Shown here piece after piece: positions 22,346 to 34,609 of a stretch of 64,000 bases of DNA (positions are counted from its first letter, which is position 1; each line of letters begins with the position of its first letter). Made by a program: the position numbers and the translations under genes. This DNA comes from Vicugna pacos (lineage: Eukaryota > Chordata > Mammalia > Artiodactyla > Camelidae): assembly GCF_048564905.1 (NCBI RefSeq), contig NC_133015.1:1218501-1282500 (forward strand), in the 5' to 3' direction. The notes under the pieces are model-generated. The model searched no databases, was not told where the DNA came from, and was given only the letters and a program-made list of their open reading frames with translations.

Positions 22346-25120
22346 GCACTTGCCTTACAGTAGATTCTGGGAAGTGACAGGAACAGAAGCAAGCTTGCAA
22401 GGGGCTGGGACATGGGCGAGAGGGAAATGAGGATGACAGTGGTCCATTTCAAGTGTAGGTTCCTGACTGCCATGCCCAGACACACTGATTTGCAACTGTA
22501 AGGCACATTGAGAGTTGAAACTTTCAAATGAGATGCTTTTGTGGGAAACCTGGTGTAGAAAATTGTATCCTCCAGATTCCTTTAGGTAGAACATTGTATT
22601 TAGTAAGAATTGCCCTTGGGGTAGACACTGAGGTGGTGAGTTGGCTAATGGGGAACGTGACTGCTCTGCTAAAGGAGACAGAATATGTTGGGTGTGCGGG
22701 GGGAGGAGCTGCGAGGAGAGAAACAGAGAGGGGAGCCGGAGTTCGGAGGCAGTTAGACAATGTGCTGGGACAGTCCTCCCCTTAACCTGCCAGATCTTCA
22801 GTAAACACCCATGAAAACCACAAAATCCCCAGTGTGAGTGGGGCTTTTGTGGGAAGCAGAGAAGGGGCAATGTTGACCACTTAGAAATCATGGGGAGGCC
22901 ACAGAGGCAGGTTCAAGCCAAGTTCATGCAGATCCCCAAGGGGCACTTGTGAAAGAGTTTGGTGTAAAAGAGTTTACAATAAAACATTTTATGTTGGTGT
23001 AGTTTTTTTTTCTTGATTTTTAATATGCTTCTAAAGAGCAAGTCTTATGTTTTAAAAAGTTTAATCAGATGCCTATAAAATATGACTATCTAAAGCAACA
23101 GGATGAAATATTAAACCTGGCTCAGGTCTCCATGGAAATTCTAGCCTGGAGATCAGAGCCCCTCAGAGGTGTGAGGAGTCCAGAGCCACCTGGAGGCCTG
23201 GAGCTCTCATCTAGGGAGCGCTAACCAGCCTTTGAAAATTGCACCTGTGGGCGTTGCCACCTGTTTGGGATGGAAACTCGGTGTAAATGGCACTTTTCTT
23301 TGGTCTGTCACTGCAGCCACCCCTCCCTCCCTGCCACCCTAGAGCTCTCTACATTGACATCCCCTGCACCCATCCCCCCACCCCATCCCCTGCAGAGGGT
23401 CAGGACCAACCTGTCTGCTGCTCACATAGGATCTTGTGATGAGGGTGGAGGGCTTCAGAAACATCTTAACCTGGCTGAGGCCTGCAGACTTGTCCAAGCG
23501 ATCACTAGCAGTGCCAGGACTGAAGCCCAAGTTCCTGGACACCCCAGACATGCTTAGCTCCTCAATTCACCCTTCCTGGCTGGCAAGGACATCTCACTCA
23601 CTTCCGGCTTGTTTGGCTCTAAATCAGCCCCCATCCAACGCTACCACCTCCAACCTCCTGCTGCACCCTGTTTATAGGCCTGCAGGCTCTCTAGCACCCA
23701 CAAGTCCCCTCCTCCCTCCAGTTCATCCAGGTGCAGCACCGGGCACACAGGAAACACTCGACGCTTGTCGAATGACCCCTGGCGAGGTGTGCCGGCTCTT
23801 AGGAAGCTTTCCTGCTGTCACAGACTGCAGAAATCAGGTTTCCTCCTCTCACCTGCTGATCCCTCAGGTTATCAGGCTTTCTTTGACCTGGATAAATACG
23901 GGTCCTGCCTCCTCAAGTCACTTGCTGCCTCTAGTGTTCATTTTCAAAGCAACTTGGAGACTGGTCAGCATCTGCACTGTCCCAGGTGCATTTGGAAAGT
24001 GCATGAGGAAATTCAGAAGGTGGGGGGATCCAGTGGCGGTGCCCAGGATGAGGAATCAGAGATTCTGTGTCCCCCTGTGGGGCTGTGGGCCAGGCACGAA
24101 CTTCTCTGTGCTCTGGTTCCCCACCTGGAAGACAGAGAGCCGGATTCTGTCTACCTCACAGCATGGCTCTAGGGGCCAGTGACAGTCCTGACTGGGTGCG
24201 AACGGCTCTGAAAAGTCAAAAGCCTGCTGATGCGTCTCCTCCTGCCTCCCTGCCTCTATCCACATGATTTCTACACCTTCCTCCTTAAATATATTTCCCT
24301 ACCATCATTCACTTTCATTTTTTTTTAATATTCTGCACTTCCTTACCCACCGTGGATTTTTCAGGATATGAACATTAGAGGAAACTCTTAGCTGTCAATC
24401 TTCCCTCTGCAGCCCACCCCAAGGTCACAGCCAAGATTCCCAAAGGGCTCCTCTCCATTTCCCAATCTCCCAGTCACTTCTCAACCCGCAGTCATCTGGA
24501 GCCTCGCAGCTCCAAGGAGCCGGTTCCCACTGATGGCACCAGGGACCTCTAAGTCCCACCCCAGGGGGCCATGCTCCCCATCCTGCTCCTCCATAATAGG
24601 TTGGGTGATCCGACCTCTCCCTCCTCCTTGAGCCTCTCTCCTTGAAGTCCCAGGACTCCACCGGCTCCTCCCACGTCTCTGGTCCCTCCCTCTCGGGCTG
24701 TTCCCAGCCCCCACCTCCTTCTGCCTGAGCCGGATGTGTCTGTGTTTCTCTGTGTGTGCACCTCCCCTCCACGGCTTTCTTACACCACATGATCCCTGGG
24801 GAGACTAGACCAGAGGGACAAGTGCCCCGACCTCCCCTGTCTGCCTCTCCAGCCCCAGCTGCTTTCTGCTGCCAAGGATCCAGATGTCCAGCCACCTCCC
24901 AGACATTACACTGGGAGGCCCTTAAGCAGTCCACAACAGTCCAAAAGCCAGCTCGTGGTCCTCCAAAGCCTCTCTGTGGGTTCATTTTCTGTGAGCAGAA
25001 CTGTATTAGATGTGTTTAGCTTAGTTTCCTGCAGAATTACACCTTCCATCAGACAAGGATTCACTGCAAGCAGTTGAATTGGGAGGTGAAGTCTCACTGA
25101 AGCCTGATCTGACCACTCCT
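22346..25120. other. Unassigned with MIR scraps
   Basis: MIR-like pieces lie at 23,470-23,545 (minus: 'cttgtccaagcgatcactagcagtgccaggactg') and about 24,090-24,180 (plus). Frames of 178-248 codons overlap them and each other, so they are not genes. CT-rich runs lie at 23,320-23,400 and 24,600-24,730. Confidence 0.4.
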
Positions 25121-25124
25121 CTTA

Positions 25125-25430
25125 AAGGGCAATAAATTATCACAAAATGAGCACTTACGCATCCATCATCCAGATCGAGAAATTAAACATTGCCAGTGCT
25201 CCAGAAGCCCCTCTCTTGCTGATTCTCCTCTTTACACACCCCCCTTCCCTAGCCATCATCCTGGCTTTTAACACCATAGGTAACTTTACCAGCTCTTGAA
25301 CTTTATGTGAACATACTTATTCAACATATGTTCTTCTGGGTCTGGCTTCTTCCACTCGACATCTTAGTGTGAGTCATCTGTGTGGCCACAGTTCATTCAT
25401 TTCTGCTGCATCTTGTAGTTCTGTTGACCC
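25125..25430 (-). mobile_element. Old L1 fragment, minus strand
   Basis: 'gcatccatcatccagatcgagaaattaaacattgccagtgctccagaagcccc' and 'ggcttcttccactcgacatcttagtgtgagtcatctgtg' match an antisense old-L1 sequence. Confidence 0.5.
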
Positions 25431-25602
25431 TGTACATCAGAGTAGACTTACTGTGGGTTCAGGGGGGCTTGTGATGGTAAGTGGGTGAAAAGACTTCTTT
25501 AAGCAGGGAAGTCCCTCTGGGCACTCATAATATGACACCACGCAGGCAGCTGGGTTCTTACTGTTTCCGTGTTACAACAAGGCTACAATAAGGGGACCTG
25601 TA

Positions 25603-26768
25603 TTAGTTTCCTGGGGATGCTATAGCAAATTTCCACAAGCAGAAATTTATCCTCTTGGGATATGGAGAAAAGGGAGCTCTCCTACACAGTTGGCGGGAAA
25701 GTAGCTTGGTGCAGCGTTATGGAAAATAGTATGGAGATTCCGTTAAAAACCAAAACTAGACTTACCATATGATCCAGCATGTATCTGGAGGAAACTCTAA
25801 TTCAGAAAGATACATCCACCCCAATGTTCACAGCAGCACTATTTACAATGGCCTAGACATGGGAGCAACCTAACTGTTCATCAACAGATGATTAGATAAA
25901 GAAGCTGTGGTATATATATGCAATGGAATACTACTCAGCCATGAAAAAGAATGAAATAATGCCATTTGCAGCAACATGATGAATCTGGAGGTTATCATAC
26001 TAAATGAAGTAAGTCAGAAAGAAAAGGAACAGTATCATATGTTATCACTTATATGTGGAATCTAAAAATAATGGCACAAATGAACTTATTTACAAAACAG
26101 AGAGAGACTCACAGACACAGAAAACAAACTTATGGTTACCAGAGGGAGAAGAGAGTAGAGGGATAAACTGGGAGTTTGGGATTTGCAGATACTAACTACT
26201 GCATATAAAACAGACAAACAACAAGGTCCTACTGTATAGAACAGGGAACTGTATTCAATACCCTGTAATAGCCTATAATGAAGAAGAATATGAAAAGGAT
26301 ATACTATATGTGTGTGTAACTGAATCACTATGATGTACACCAGAAATTAACACACCATTGTAAACCCACTATACTTCAATTAAAAGAAAAAGAAATTTAT
26401 TCTCTCAAAGTTCTGGGGCCAGAAGTCTGCAATCAAGGTGTTGGCAGTGCTGGTTTTGTCTGGAAGCACTGACTGAGAATCCTTCCATGACTCTCTCCTA
26501 GCTTCTGGTGGCCCCTGGCAACCTTTGATGCATCACTCTGATCTCTGACTCTGTCCTCACGTTGCCTGCTTTCTTTCGTGACTTCTCCCCTTCTCTCCAC
26601 TTATAAGGACACTTGTCATTGGATTTAGAGCCCACGCTAGTCCAGGATGATCTCATCTTGAGAGCCTTACCTTAATTACACCTGCAAATATCCTTTCGCA
26701 GATAGGATCACATTTGCAGCTGCAGAGTGGACTTAACTTTTGGGAGCTACCATTCAACCTACTACAGG
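25603..26768 (-). mobile_element. MaLR-type LTR (fossil), interrupted by L1
   Basis: The outer sequence (25,603-25,655 and 26,391-26,768) reads as a minus-strand MLT1/MaLR-like solo LTR: 'tattagtttcctggggatgc' at one end, 'aggacacttgtcattggatttagagcccac' and 'ccattcaacctactac' toward the other. A younger L1 sits inside it. It is ancient, of roughly early eutherian age by divergence, and clearly non-functional. Confidence 0.6.
25641..26405 (+). mobile_element. 5'-truncated L1 inside an LTR
   Basis: A 15-bp duplication with one mismatch (agaaatttatcctct / agaaatttattctct) flanks the L1. It starts at the 'tggagaaaagggagctctcctacac' point of ORF2 and runs to the 3' UTR, ending 'attgtaaacccactatacttcaattaaaag'. 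It carries small deletions relative to the copy at 2.8 kb. Confidence 0.95.
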
Positions 26769-27235
26769 ACCCAAGAAGTTGGAGACAGTTACTCACTAAG
26801 TGTTAAACCTGTGAAATCAGCACACAATGAAGGAGCTAAATTCTCCAAGGAATCACCTTGGGCGATGGGCATGACATCTCCCAAATCAAAGCAGGACAAG
26901 CAATGTCTGACAGAAATTGATCAAAATCATCTATAGCGATCCCTTCACTAGGATCGACAACGTTTTTCAGTTTTGTAAAAAAGACATCATAAAAATCGAG
27001 GTGCTCCTGGCCACGGTCATGCTTATGTTGTTATTATCTAATGACCTGTTCACCCCCTAGCTCCATCCATTCTAACCAGTTTTCCCAAAGAGAAGTGGGA
27101 GGTGATGGGAGGGAGGAACTCCAAGCATAGAGAAAGAGTCAGGGCACCCAATGAGAGAAGAAGCCCTGAAGACAAATTTTTCCACTTTGCAGTTATTCTG
27201 AGGACTGATTTGGAATACAGATGCCCCAGTTGAAG

Positions 27236-27271
<36 letters not shown>

Positions 27272-28300
27272 TGAATGGGAGAAAAAATTTTGCTTTACAA
27301 AGGATTCTTCATAAAGAAAATCCCCCCTCAGTCATTCCAGGCAAGCTCCCTTTAGAAACAGAGAGCCCTTCATACATTTAAAATCACATTTCCTTTTCTA
27401 AAATTGGGTTTGTTCACAGCTTTTCAGGACCATCTCTATGGCCAAAACCAGGTTTTCTTGTATCAATGAAAATGCTCTGATAGTTCATGCATTTTTTTTG
27501 CCCTAGTCTCATGAATTGCTACAATCAGCTCTAATGAATAAGCTGATCTCATACTTAGCCTCATCTGGAAAAAAGCAGAGGTCTTCCCTACATGAAACAA
27601 GTCACATCCTGTCTGACAGCTCTTGGATCAGGGGGCCTGGAGTCTAATTACTGCATGACCCTGGCCATCTTGCTTCCTCCCTCTCTTCCTCCCATCTCTC
27701 CATCTTTTGAATAGAACTAAGTAATTCAAAAGTAGTAGGAGGTCTTTTTTGGAAGGATTTTCTATACATTTAGAATATACTCGGGAAGGAATCTTACTCC
27801 TCTTGCATAGGTATGTTGGTTAATTTCCTCAGTCCTGGGGTTTGCAGGAAACTGAAGCATAAGTCCTCCAGGCAGAAACCCTCATCAGCAATAACACAAT
27901 AACCAATGATAAAAGCAGGTGGAATGCTGGTTCTCTGAGTCCGCTGGCCCCTTAGAAGTTTCCATTCCCATCCACCTGTGTTAGCAGGGTCCAGAATCCT
28001 CTATACCAGCAGCAGCCCTATCCCACTTGCCCAATTTACTCTCCCTCTCTTTTCCCACACTCACCTCTGCACTGGCCCCCGCAGTGCTTCCCTGCCAGCC
28101 CCTCATCCCATTCCGTGAAGCTGGAATCAGAGCCTGTCTGCTGCAGGTACACTACCCTCTCTCCTCCTGGCCATGGTGTGGCAGGAAGGAGGCTGCACAC
28201 AAAGACTGGGTGAAGCTAACTGACTCTGGGGACTTGAGCAAGTCCCTGCACCTTTCCATGCTCAGGTGCTCCCTCTCTTGCCAATCATCAGTGGAGTTGC
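26769..28300. other. Unassigned
   Basis: Contains a CA microsatellite (27,236-27,269) and a faint MIR-like stretch at 27,620-27,700. No exon was recognised. Confidence 0.45.
27236..27269. repeat. (CA)n microsatellite
   Basis: About 16 uninterrupted CA units; probably polymorphic. Confidence 0.95.
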
Positions 28301-28304
28301 AGGA

Positions 28305-28545
28305 ATTGGCCCTGCAGGCAGACCACTTGGGTTTCAAATTCTGACTCCCTGACTTATAAGCTGTGTGACCTTGGGCACGTGGCTCAACATCTCTGTTCCC
28401 TCAACTGTAATATGAGGATAATAATATGTAATATGGGGGTATACCTACTTCATAAAGTTGATGAGGGTGAACTGAATTAAGGTGAGTGAGGTGTGGAGAG
28501 CAGTGCCCGCCGCATAGTAAGAGCTCAATACGTGTTGGCTGTTAC
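28305..28545 (+). repeat. Near-complete MIR SINE
   Basis: Motifs appear in order: 'gggtttcaaattctgactccctgacttataagctgtgtgaccttgggcacg', 'ccctcaactgtaatatgaggataataat', 'cgcatagtaagagctcaatacgtgttggctg'. It is one of the best-preserved MIRs here. Confidence 0.85.
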
Positions 28546-29039
28546 CGCACATGTAGGACTCACGTGACATACTGGGTGTGGGAGATCTTTGAGAGGCAGG
28601 CACACGGCTATTCTCCTAGTGCTCCCAACCCCTCACTTACTGTCTCTCGTTTTCTTAGCCTTTTCACCTTTCTTTAAGAAATACTCAAAGCCAAGTGTGA
28701 GATGAAGGAAGTTCCCACAGTGTTCTACAGGATTGGCATGGTGGGTCGTTGATGTCTTTCAGGCTGGGGTCTGAATTTCCTCTTTTCTGAGACATAGTTA
28801 CCCTCCATTTTGGACCCAAAGATCCAGGGTTCTTTCCTGAGCCTCTTGTTCACCAGTGACATAATGTCGAGTATACGGCTTGGTTTCCTCACCGAGCAAT
28901 CTATACAATCTTCCCTGCCTCCCGTAGGGAACATTGGGAGGTTACAAAGGGAAATGATTTGCAAACTGGAAAGTGCCCGCCACACACAAACACTCTTGGA
29001 AGAGAAGAAAGGTCAAGAAAATTTTGAGGACGGGGATCA
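28546..29039. other. Unassigned
   Basis: Unique sequence with no recognised exon or repeat. Confidence 0.5.
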
Positions 29040-29150
29040 GATCTTGGTCATCCTTCTGTCCAACCCTTCTTTCCCACTGTCGCCTGCCAGCACCTGGCTG
29101 GTACGTCTCACACACTCGGTGCTCAATCAAATGTTTGCTGGGATGACTTG
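29040..29150 (+). repeat. L2 3' end
   Basis: 'agcacctggctggtacgtctcacacactcggtgctcaatcaaatgtttgctggg' is the L2 3' terminus. Confidence 0.5.
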
Positions 29151-30490
29151 AGTTGGGGAGGGAGGGGGAGGTACCCATAACCCTTGCGGGTTTCCAGGCC
29201 TGAGGGCCTGACATCCCTCAGCAGTGTGTGGGCTACAAGGAGTCTGCCAAACACGTCACCCGTGAAATCACAGGGCCACCAGGAAGGCGGTGCAGGGTGG
29301 GGTCAGCGGCAATGTACTAATTTTGTCAATTGCACGGTGCCATCATGCACACACCCATGGGCGGCAGTGAGGGAGCAGGGGAGGGGAAGGGAAAGTCGAC
29401 AATTTCATGTGAGTGAAATTGCAGGTCCTACCAGATGGCTCACAGGCCTGGGGCTGGCCCTGGGCAAAACTGTGCAGGAGGAAAGTGTGTTTTTACTGTT
29501 GTCACTCCCTCCATTTCATCATCTTTCTCCATCCTCCCTGCCCCCAAATACACACACACACACACACCGTGCCCTGGTTCTGTCCTCTGACATGTCCTAC
29601 TCTGCATCTGGAAGCCCAGCTGCCTGCCCTACAGGGAAGCCCTGACCTGAGCCTTTCCCTACTCCCCTGCCCCATGACCCCCATCTCCTACCAACATCCC
29701 TTTGCTCCATGATCCAACGGTCCAACCCTTGTCACCCCCTCTTATATTAAGGCTAATTAGCTCCTCCCAGGTTTGAACTCCACCTTGTATTATCATGATC
29801 TGAGCTCAGATCTGCCTCCCAGTGAGAAGGCAGATTCCATGAAGCTGGGGATCATGTCTGATTATCTTTGCGGTCCATTCAGAGCTCCGCAGCATCAGGA
29901 CCATGGCAGGGGCTCTGTGAATACTCAGTAACGTGCTGGGATTTTTTACCAGTTACCTACACTTTATGTACAGACAGCCACGGAGTCAAATTCTCCATGA
30001 GGGTTGATGTGGTCAGGAAAATCTAGACCCTGAGGATGGAGGGAATGAGCTCCTTGAAGGAACCAGCTGGACCCTTACTCTGTCAGGCCGTGTCATGGGG
30101 TTCGTGTTCCATGAAAAAAACAAACCAGTCTGGGTCAGCTTGGGTGAAAATCCTATCGGAACTCTCTGTTCTGATTGACAATTTTTCCATTAGTTTAAAA
30201 TGATTTCCAAATTTAAAAGGAGGAGGGGGGAGAAGAGAAGACAGTGAAAAGCCCAGATAGTTTTACATATATTCTATCAAAACTTAGAAGAACAGACAAT
30301 TCCTTTTGTTTACAAACTCTTTCAGACCATAGAAAAAGAAAACCAGCCATCCCATCTTATGAGGGTTACTATGACCCCTGCTACAAATGCAGAGATCGCA
30401 CAGGGAATAAAAAGTAAAGATCAAGTTCATGTGTGAACTTGGATACAATCATCCTAAATTAACTAATTAACAAATTGACTATATCAGTGT
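29151..30490. other. Unassigned with short CA run and L2-like piece
   Basis: (CA)9 lies at 29,550-29,567. 29,790-29,950 is L2-like ('ccatgaagctggggatcatgtctg ... gctctgtgaatactcagtaacg'). No exon was recognised. Confidence 0.4.
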
Positions 30491-30494
30491 ATAA

Positions 30495-30738
30495 AGAAAA
30501 GAGAACCCTCCTACACGGTTGGTGGGCATGTAAATTGGTGCGGCCACCATGGAAAATAGATACTACTACATATAAAATAGATAAACAACAAGTATAGCAC
30601 TATATTCAATATCTTGTTGTAACCTATAATAACACATTAAAAATATGAAAAGGAATATATCTATATATAGTTACATTATGCTGTACACAAGAAATCGACA
30701 CAGCATTGTAAACTGACTTTACCTCAATTTTTTTCAAA
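30495..30738 (+). mobile_element. L1 3' fragment with internal deletion
   Basis: It starts at 'gaaaagagaaccctcctacacggttgg', jumps at about 30,559 from 'catggaaaatag' to 'atactactacatataaaatag', and ends at 'attgtaaactgactttacctcaa'. Compared with the copy at 25.66 kb, about 460 bp are missing between points that share AG. Confidence 0.85.
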
Positions 30739-30741
30739 AAA

Positions 30742-31000
30742 TATCGCTGTGGAATAAGCCACCCTAAAATTCAGCAGCCTAAAACAACATTCTATTTGCT
30801 CTTGGTTCTAGAGGTCCGAGACCTGGTTTGGGCTTAGCTGGGGTGGTTCCTTTGCTGGTCCCACCTGGGGTCACTCACGCAGCTGCAGTCAGCTGGAGTC
30901 TCAGTGGCTGCATGTTATAAGATGCCCTCACTCAAGCATCTGGCGGTTGGAACTGGTGCTGGCTAGGCCACCATTCTTCAGCCACGTGGCAGTGGAAGAG
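30742..31000 (-). mobile_element. MaLR/ERVL-like LTR remnant (fossil)
   Basis: 'gtggaataagccaccctaaaattcagcagcctaaaacaac' and 'gcttagctggggtggttcc ... tcacgcagctgcagtcagctgga' resemble an antisense MLT-type LTR. It is old, partial and non-functional. Confidence 0.4.
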
Positions 31001-31700
31001 TTCCAGGAAGGTAAAAGCAGAACCTGCAAGTCATCTTGAGTGAAATCCAGGCGCTGAAGACATGCAACAGCTTTTGCACTGTATTTCCCTGATGAAAGCA
31101 AGGCTTCAGGGCAGCCTGGATTCAAGGCAGGGAGGATTGGCAAAATCACCCTGCAAAGGGTTGTGGATCCTAGAGTGTGAACACATACAGTGACCCTGGC
31201 CTTGTAAGCAACTGGCCACACTAATATTTAGCCCAACTGAGTGCATCTGAGTAAACCGAGTTCTATGCTAACAGTGGGGAAAAGTAAGAAGCCATATGAC
31301 TGGATGCTAGAACTCTCCGAAGGCTCGGGAAAGGGTGGAAACAGTTATCTCTGAAAATAAAGGTAAAAGCAGAGCAAAAAGAAATAGCTGAAATTCTGTG
31401 CAAGACCTGGATTCCTACACCCTCTCCCAGCTCTGCACAGCCAGACACCACCACCCCATCATGCAAGAAGACTGCAAGTTTATTCTACAGAGAAGACCAA
31501 ACTGGAGACGGTCCCCCAATTGGGCAAAGCTGAGGGCAAGAGTCTCCTACTAAGAGCTGGAATATTAACGAGGACATGTGCACTGGAGGCTGAGATTCGC
31601 AGCTCTCTCTTGTGCCTCTCCTCCAAGAACCCTGGAGGCCAGGCATTCGTCCTCAACACAAGAAACAATTTGATCAGTAAAGAAGGAAAACCTAACTGAT
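31001..31700. other. Unassigned
   Basis: Unique sequence; no repeat or exon recognised beyond the fading end of the LTR remnant. Confidence 0.5.
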
Positions 31701-31703
31701 ACT

Positions 31704-31865
31704 GAAAATCTCCAAGGTCGGGTGGGAGCGTATAGCTCAGGGGCAGAGCACATACTTCGCATGCACGAGGTCCTGGGTTCAATCCCCAGCACCTCCATTA
31801 AATAAATACATAAATACATAAACCAAATTATCCGCCCCCCCACCGAAAGAAAGAAAATCTCTAAG
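31704..31865 (+). mobile_element. Vic-type tRNA-Ala SINE
   Basis: A tRNA-like head with 'tatagctcaggggcagagc' (A box), a CGC anticodon-like loop and 'gggttcaatcc' (31,775-31,785, B box), then 'ccattaaataaata' repeats. Flanks of 13 bp (gaaaatctccaag / gaaaatctctaag, 31,704-31,716 and 31,853-31,865) are the target duplication, one mismatch. Confidence 0.95.
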
Positions 31866-32340
31866 AGATGATCTAAACTGATCATCTCAGGATAATCTAA
31901 CTCACATATCCAGAGCTTCCAAGCAGCTTTTTGTCCCCGTAAGGACATAAACAAAGATCTCCAGACACGTGAGGGAAGCCACCAGCATGAAAGACAGAGA
32001 CCCTAATGAATAAGTGGGAAAAAAAAAAAAAACTTAGAAAAAGCAAAGTTGATTCGAGAGGAAGAAAACTCAAAAAAATGTTACAACTAATATCCTCATA
32101 GAACAAGGAGAGGTTTTTTGGAAAAGGAACACTCAGAGAACATAAACCAGTACTCCTGAGAATTAAAAACATCACAGCAGAAATGAAAATTTCAACAGAG
32201 GAATAGAAGGCAAAGTTGAAGAAAGAGGACAAGGAAAAAGGAATGGAAAATAAGAAAGAGAAGAAAATTAGAGGACTAATCCAGGAGCTCTGCTATATAA
32301 ACAATAGGAGCTCCAGCAAAAACAACAGAAAATGTGGAAG
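31866..32340. other. Unassigned, A-rich
   Basis: Purine-rich unique sequence with a poly-A run at 32,020-32,032. No exon was recognised. Confidence 0.5.
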
Positions 32341-32396
32341 AGAGGAGTCATAGGGAGGGAGGGTGGAGGGAGGGAGGATGGAAGGAGGGAGGAAAG
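32341..32396. repeat. GGGA/GGA purine tract
   Basis: An imperfect (GGGA)n/(GGA)n run with all-purine bias, of the kind that can form triplex or G-rich structures. Confidence 0.8.
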
Positions 32397-32450
32397 AAAA
32401 TCTGAGAAGAGAATAAAGAAGGAAGCCTCTCAGAACTGAAGGACATGAGT

Positions 32451-32580
32451 TTACAGATTTTTTTTAACATTTTTTATTGATTTATAATCATTTTACAATG
32501 TTGTGTCAAATTCCAGTGTAGAGCACAATTTTTCAGTTATACATGAACATGTATATATTCATTGTCACATTTACAGATTT
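32451..32580 (-). mobile_element. 110-bp L1 3' end
   Basis: Flanked by ttacagattt at 32,451-32,460 and 32,571-32,580. The insert is the reverse complement of the extreme L1 3' end seen at about 3,610-3,700 (antisense of 'ctgaaaaattgtgctctacactgg ... caacattgtaaa'). It is a severe 5' truncation with an intact duplication. Confidence 0.92.
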
Positions 32581-34605
32581 AAAGGACCTACCAAGCACCT
32601 AGCATAACAGATGAAACATTACTAAATTCTAGAACACTGCCTACAAAGGAAAAAAAAAAACAACTCTACAAGTTTATAAAGATCAAAAAGGCTTTAGACT
32701 TTTTGGCAGCACTACTGGAAGCTTGAAGATAATGGTGAATGCCTTCAAAATTCTAAAGCTAAAGTACTTCCAATCTAGAATATCCCACATCCATCCAAAG
32801 AGCCAATCAATTGGGAAGCGGGAATAAAGATATTTCCAGACACCTCACAATATTTATCTCCCATCTACTGCTTCCCAGGAATGGACACGTGCCCCCAGAA
32901 CCAAGAAATAAAAAAACCAGTAACAAGGAAGAAATGGGACCCAGGAGATCCAACAGGAAAGAGAGATTGGCGGTGAAAGAAAGACCCAGAATGACAGATG
33001 TTCATCAGACGTAGAGGCTTCTGGTCCACCTGAGAACACATCAGCAATTTCCAGGGAAGACTCCTCAGATTTAACTGACTTAACAGCAAATGATTGTGGA
33101 GAGGAGAATTAGACAATGGTTGAATTAGATTTACATAAACAGAAAGCCAAGCAAACAAAAAAGCAAGATAATTATTACTTCCGGGAGACACAAAAAATTG
33201 TGTGGCAAAGGAAAGTCAGCGTGCTTTGCTACATGGTTTTACAGCCAGATTAATGTGAACCCCCCAAATCAGTCTAACCAGAATTATGACTTAACCTCAC
33301 TGAGGGGCTGGGGAACAGAAGAGAGCAGAGAAATTCTCAGTAGACTAAAGTTTAAAACTTAACGATTAAAACTGAAAAAAATTACGAGGTAGCAACACAA
33401 GTTAAGAAATATTATTTGGAGACATGGAAATAAATACCAAAATAATCAGAGCTGAAAACGATTGCTCCTAGGGAGGGAGATGGGGAGGAGTAGGGTGAGG
33501 AGCTGCTATTTTGCACGACAAAGCTTGTAAAACAATTTGACTGTGCTTATGTATAACTTTAATAAAAGTACGAATTTTAAAAATAAAAATTTTTGAAGTA
33601 AAATGGTAGAAATAATACCGACACTTACCATTCCACCAGGTTTGAAAAACTGCAAAATGCCATACAAGTAAAAGATATTTCACAGCTAATGAGGCCCAGG
33701 AACAATTGTGAGGGTCAGTATTTATAATCTGGCTGATATTTTGAAATGTCACAGCTCCGTCATATATGCTCAATCTTCCAAATTGTTTGTGCTTATTTAG
33801 CATAACTCTTTCCAAAATTCAGGAAACATTCATGCTACACACACACACACACACACACACACACGTACATACACACGTAGGAAGATCTAAGAATAGCCAA
33901 GGCGACTGAACAACAAACCAGCAGGGGACTTGCTTTACAGATAATAAAATTTTGCAGAAAATTGTATAAATTAGCAGTGGTACTTGCACAGAAGAAAGAA
34001 TACGCCAAGAGAACCAAATAGAGGGACCTGAGATTTACTAATACACAGAAGGAACCCTAAAATGTGACCAACATTGGGGAGACACACACTCTGAAAACAT
34101 GGGCTTGGATAATTGCTTATCTCAATGGAAAAACTAGCAGAACTAGGTGAAAACATAAAAGCAATGAAAACTTCACTCCAGATGCTATGTGGTTAATAGA
34201 CGCTGGGCAGGGAGGGGGTGTCAAGGGCAGGGAGGAACCAGCCAAGGAGAAATTGAGGCCACTGCAAGAGGGAGGGAAAGAGACGATATGTATTTGAACA
34301 AAAATGGTAGCAGTAGGGACAGAGACTTCCATCCCATGTCACACACATGGCTTTGGCTCATCCAGCAGACATTCCTAAGGGAGACCTGATTAAGACCTAG
34401 AAACTGACTGGATTTTGGTAATCAAAGAAAGGAAGAGTCAATGGATTCCTAAGTACCCAGCTTATTCCTCATCCTGGATTTACAACAGCTCCAGGTAGGA
34501 TAGAATCATTTCCATTGTGGATATGTTTAAATCTAAAGCTGCTACAGAATTGTTGGTGGAGGTGCCTAGTAAGCAGTGGTAGAAAGTCTGCAGTCCAAGA
34601 AAGAA
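32581..34605. other. Unassigned with CA microsatellite
   Basis: (CA)14 lies at 33,837-33,864, then 'cgtacatacacacgtag'. Otherwise A/T-rich unique DNA. No exon was recognised. Confidence 0.45.
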
Positions 34606-34609
34606 CTGG

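Noticed and set aside
30551-30566. A GT-AG splice junction as the cause of the L1 internal deletion
   Set aside because: Removing a GT-AG intron exactly would give 'aaaataatact', but the observed junction has an extra G, so a 2-bp microhomology deletion fits better. I keep the question open only as a genome-wide check.
31565-31954. A 129-codon minus-strand frame
   Set aside because: It runs through the Vic SINE and its flanks; the peptide 'LGIEPRTSCM' is the antisense SINE B-box region, which recurs in other copies.
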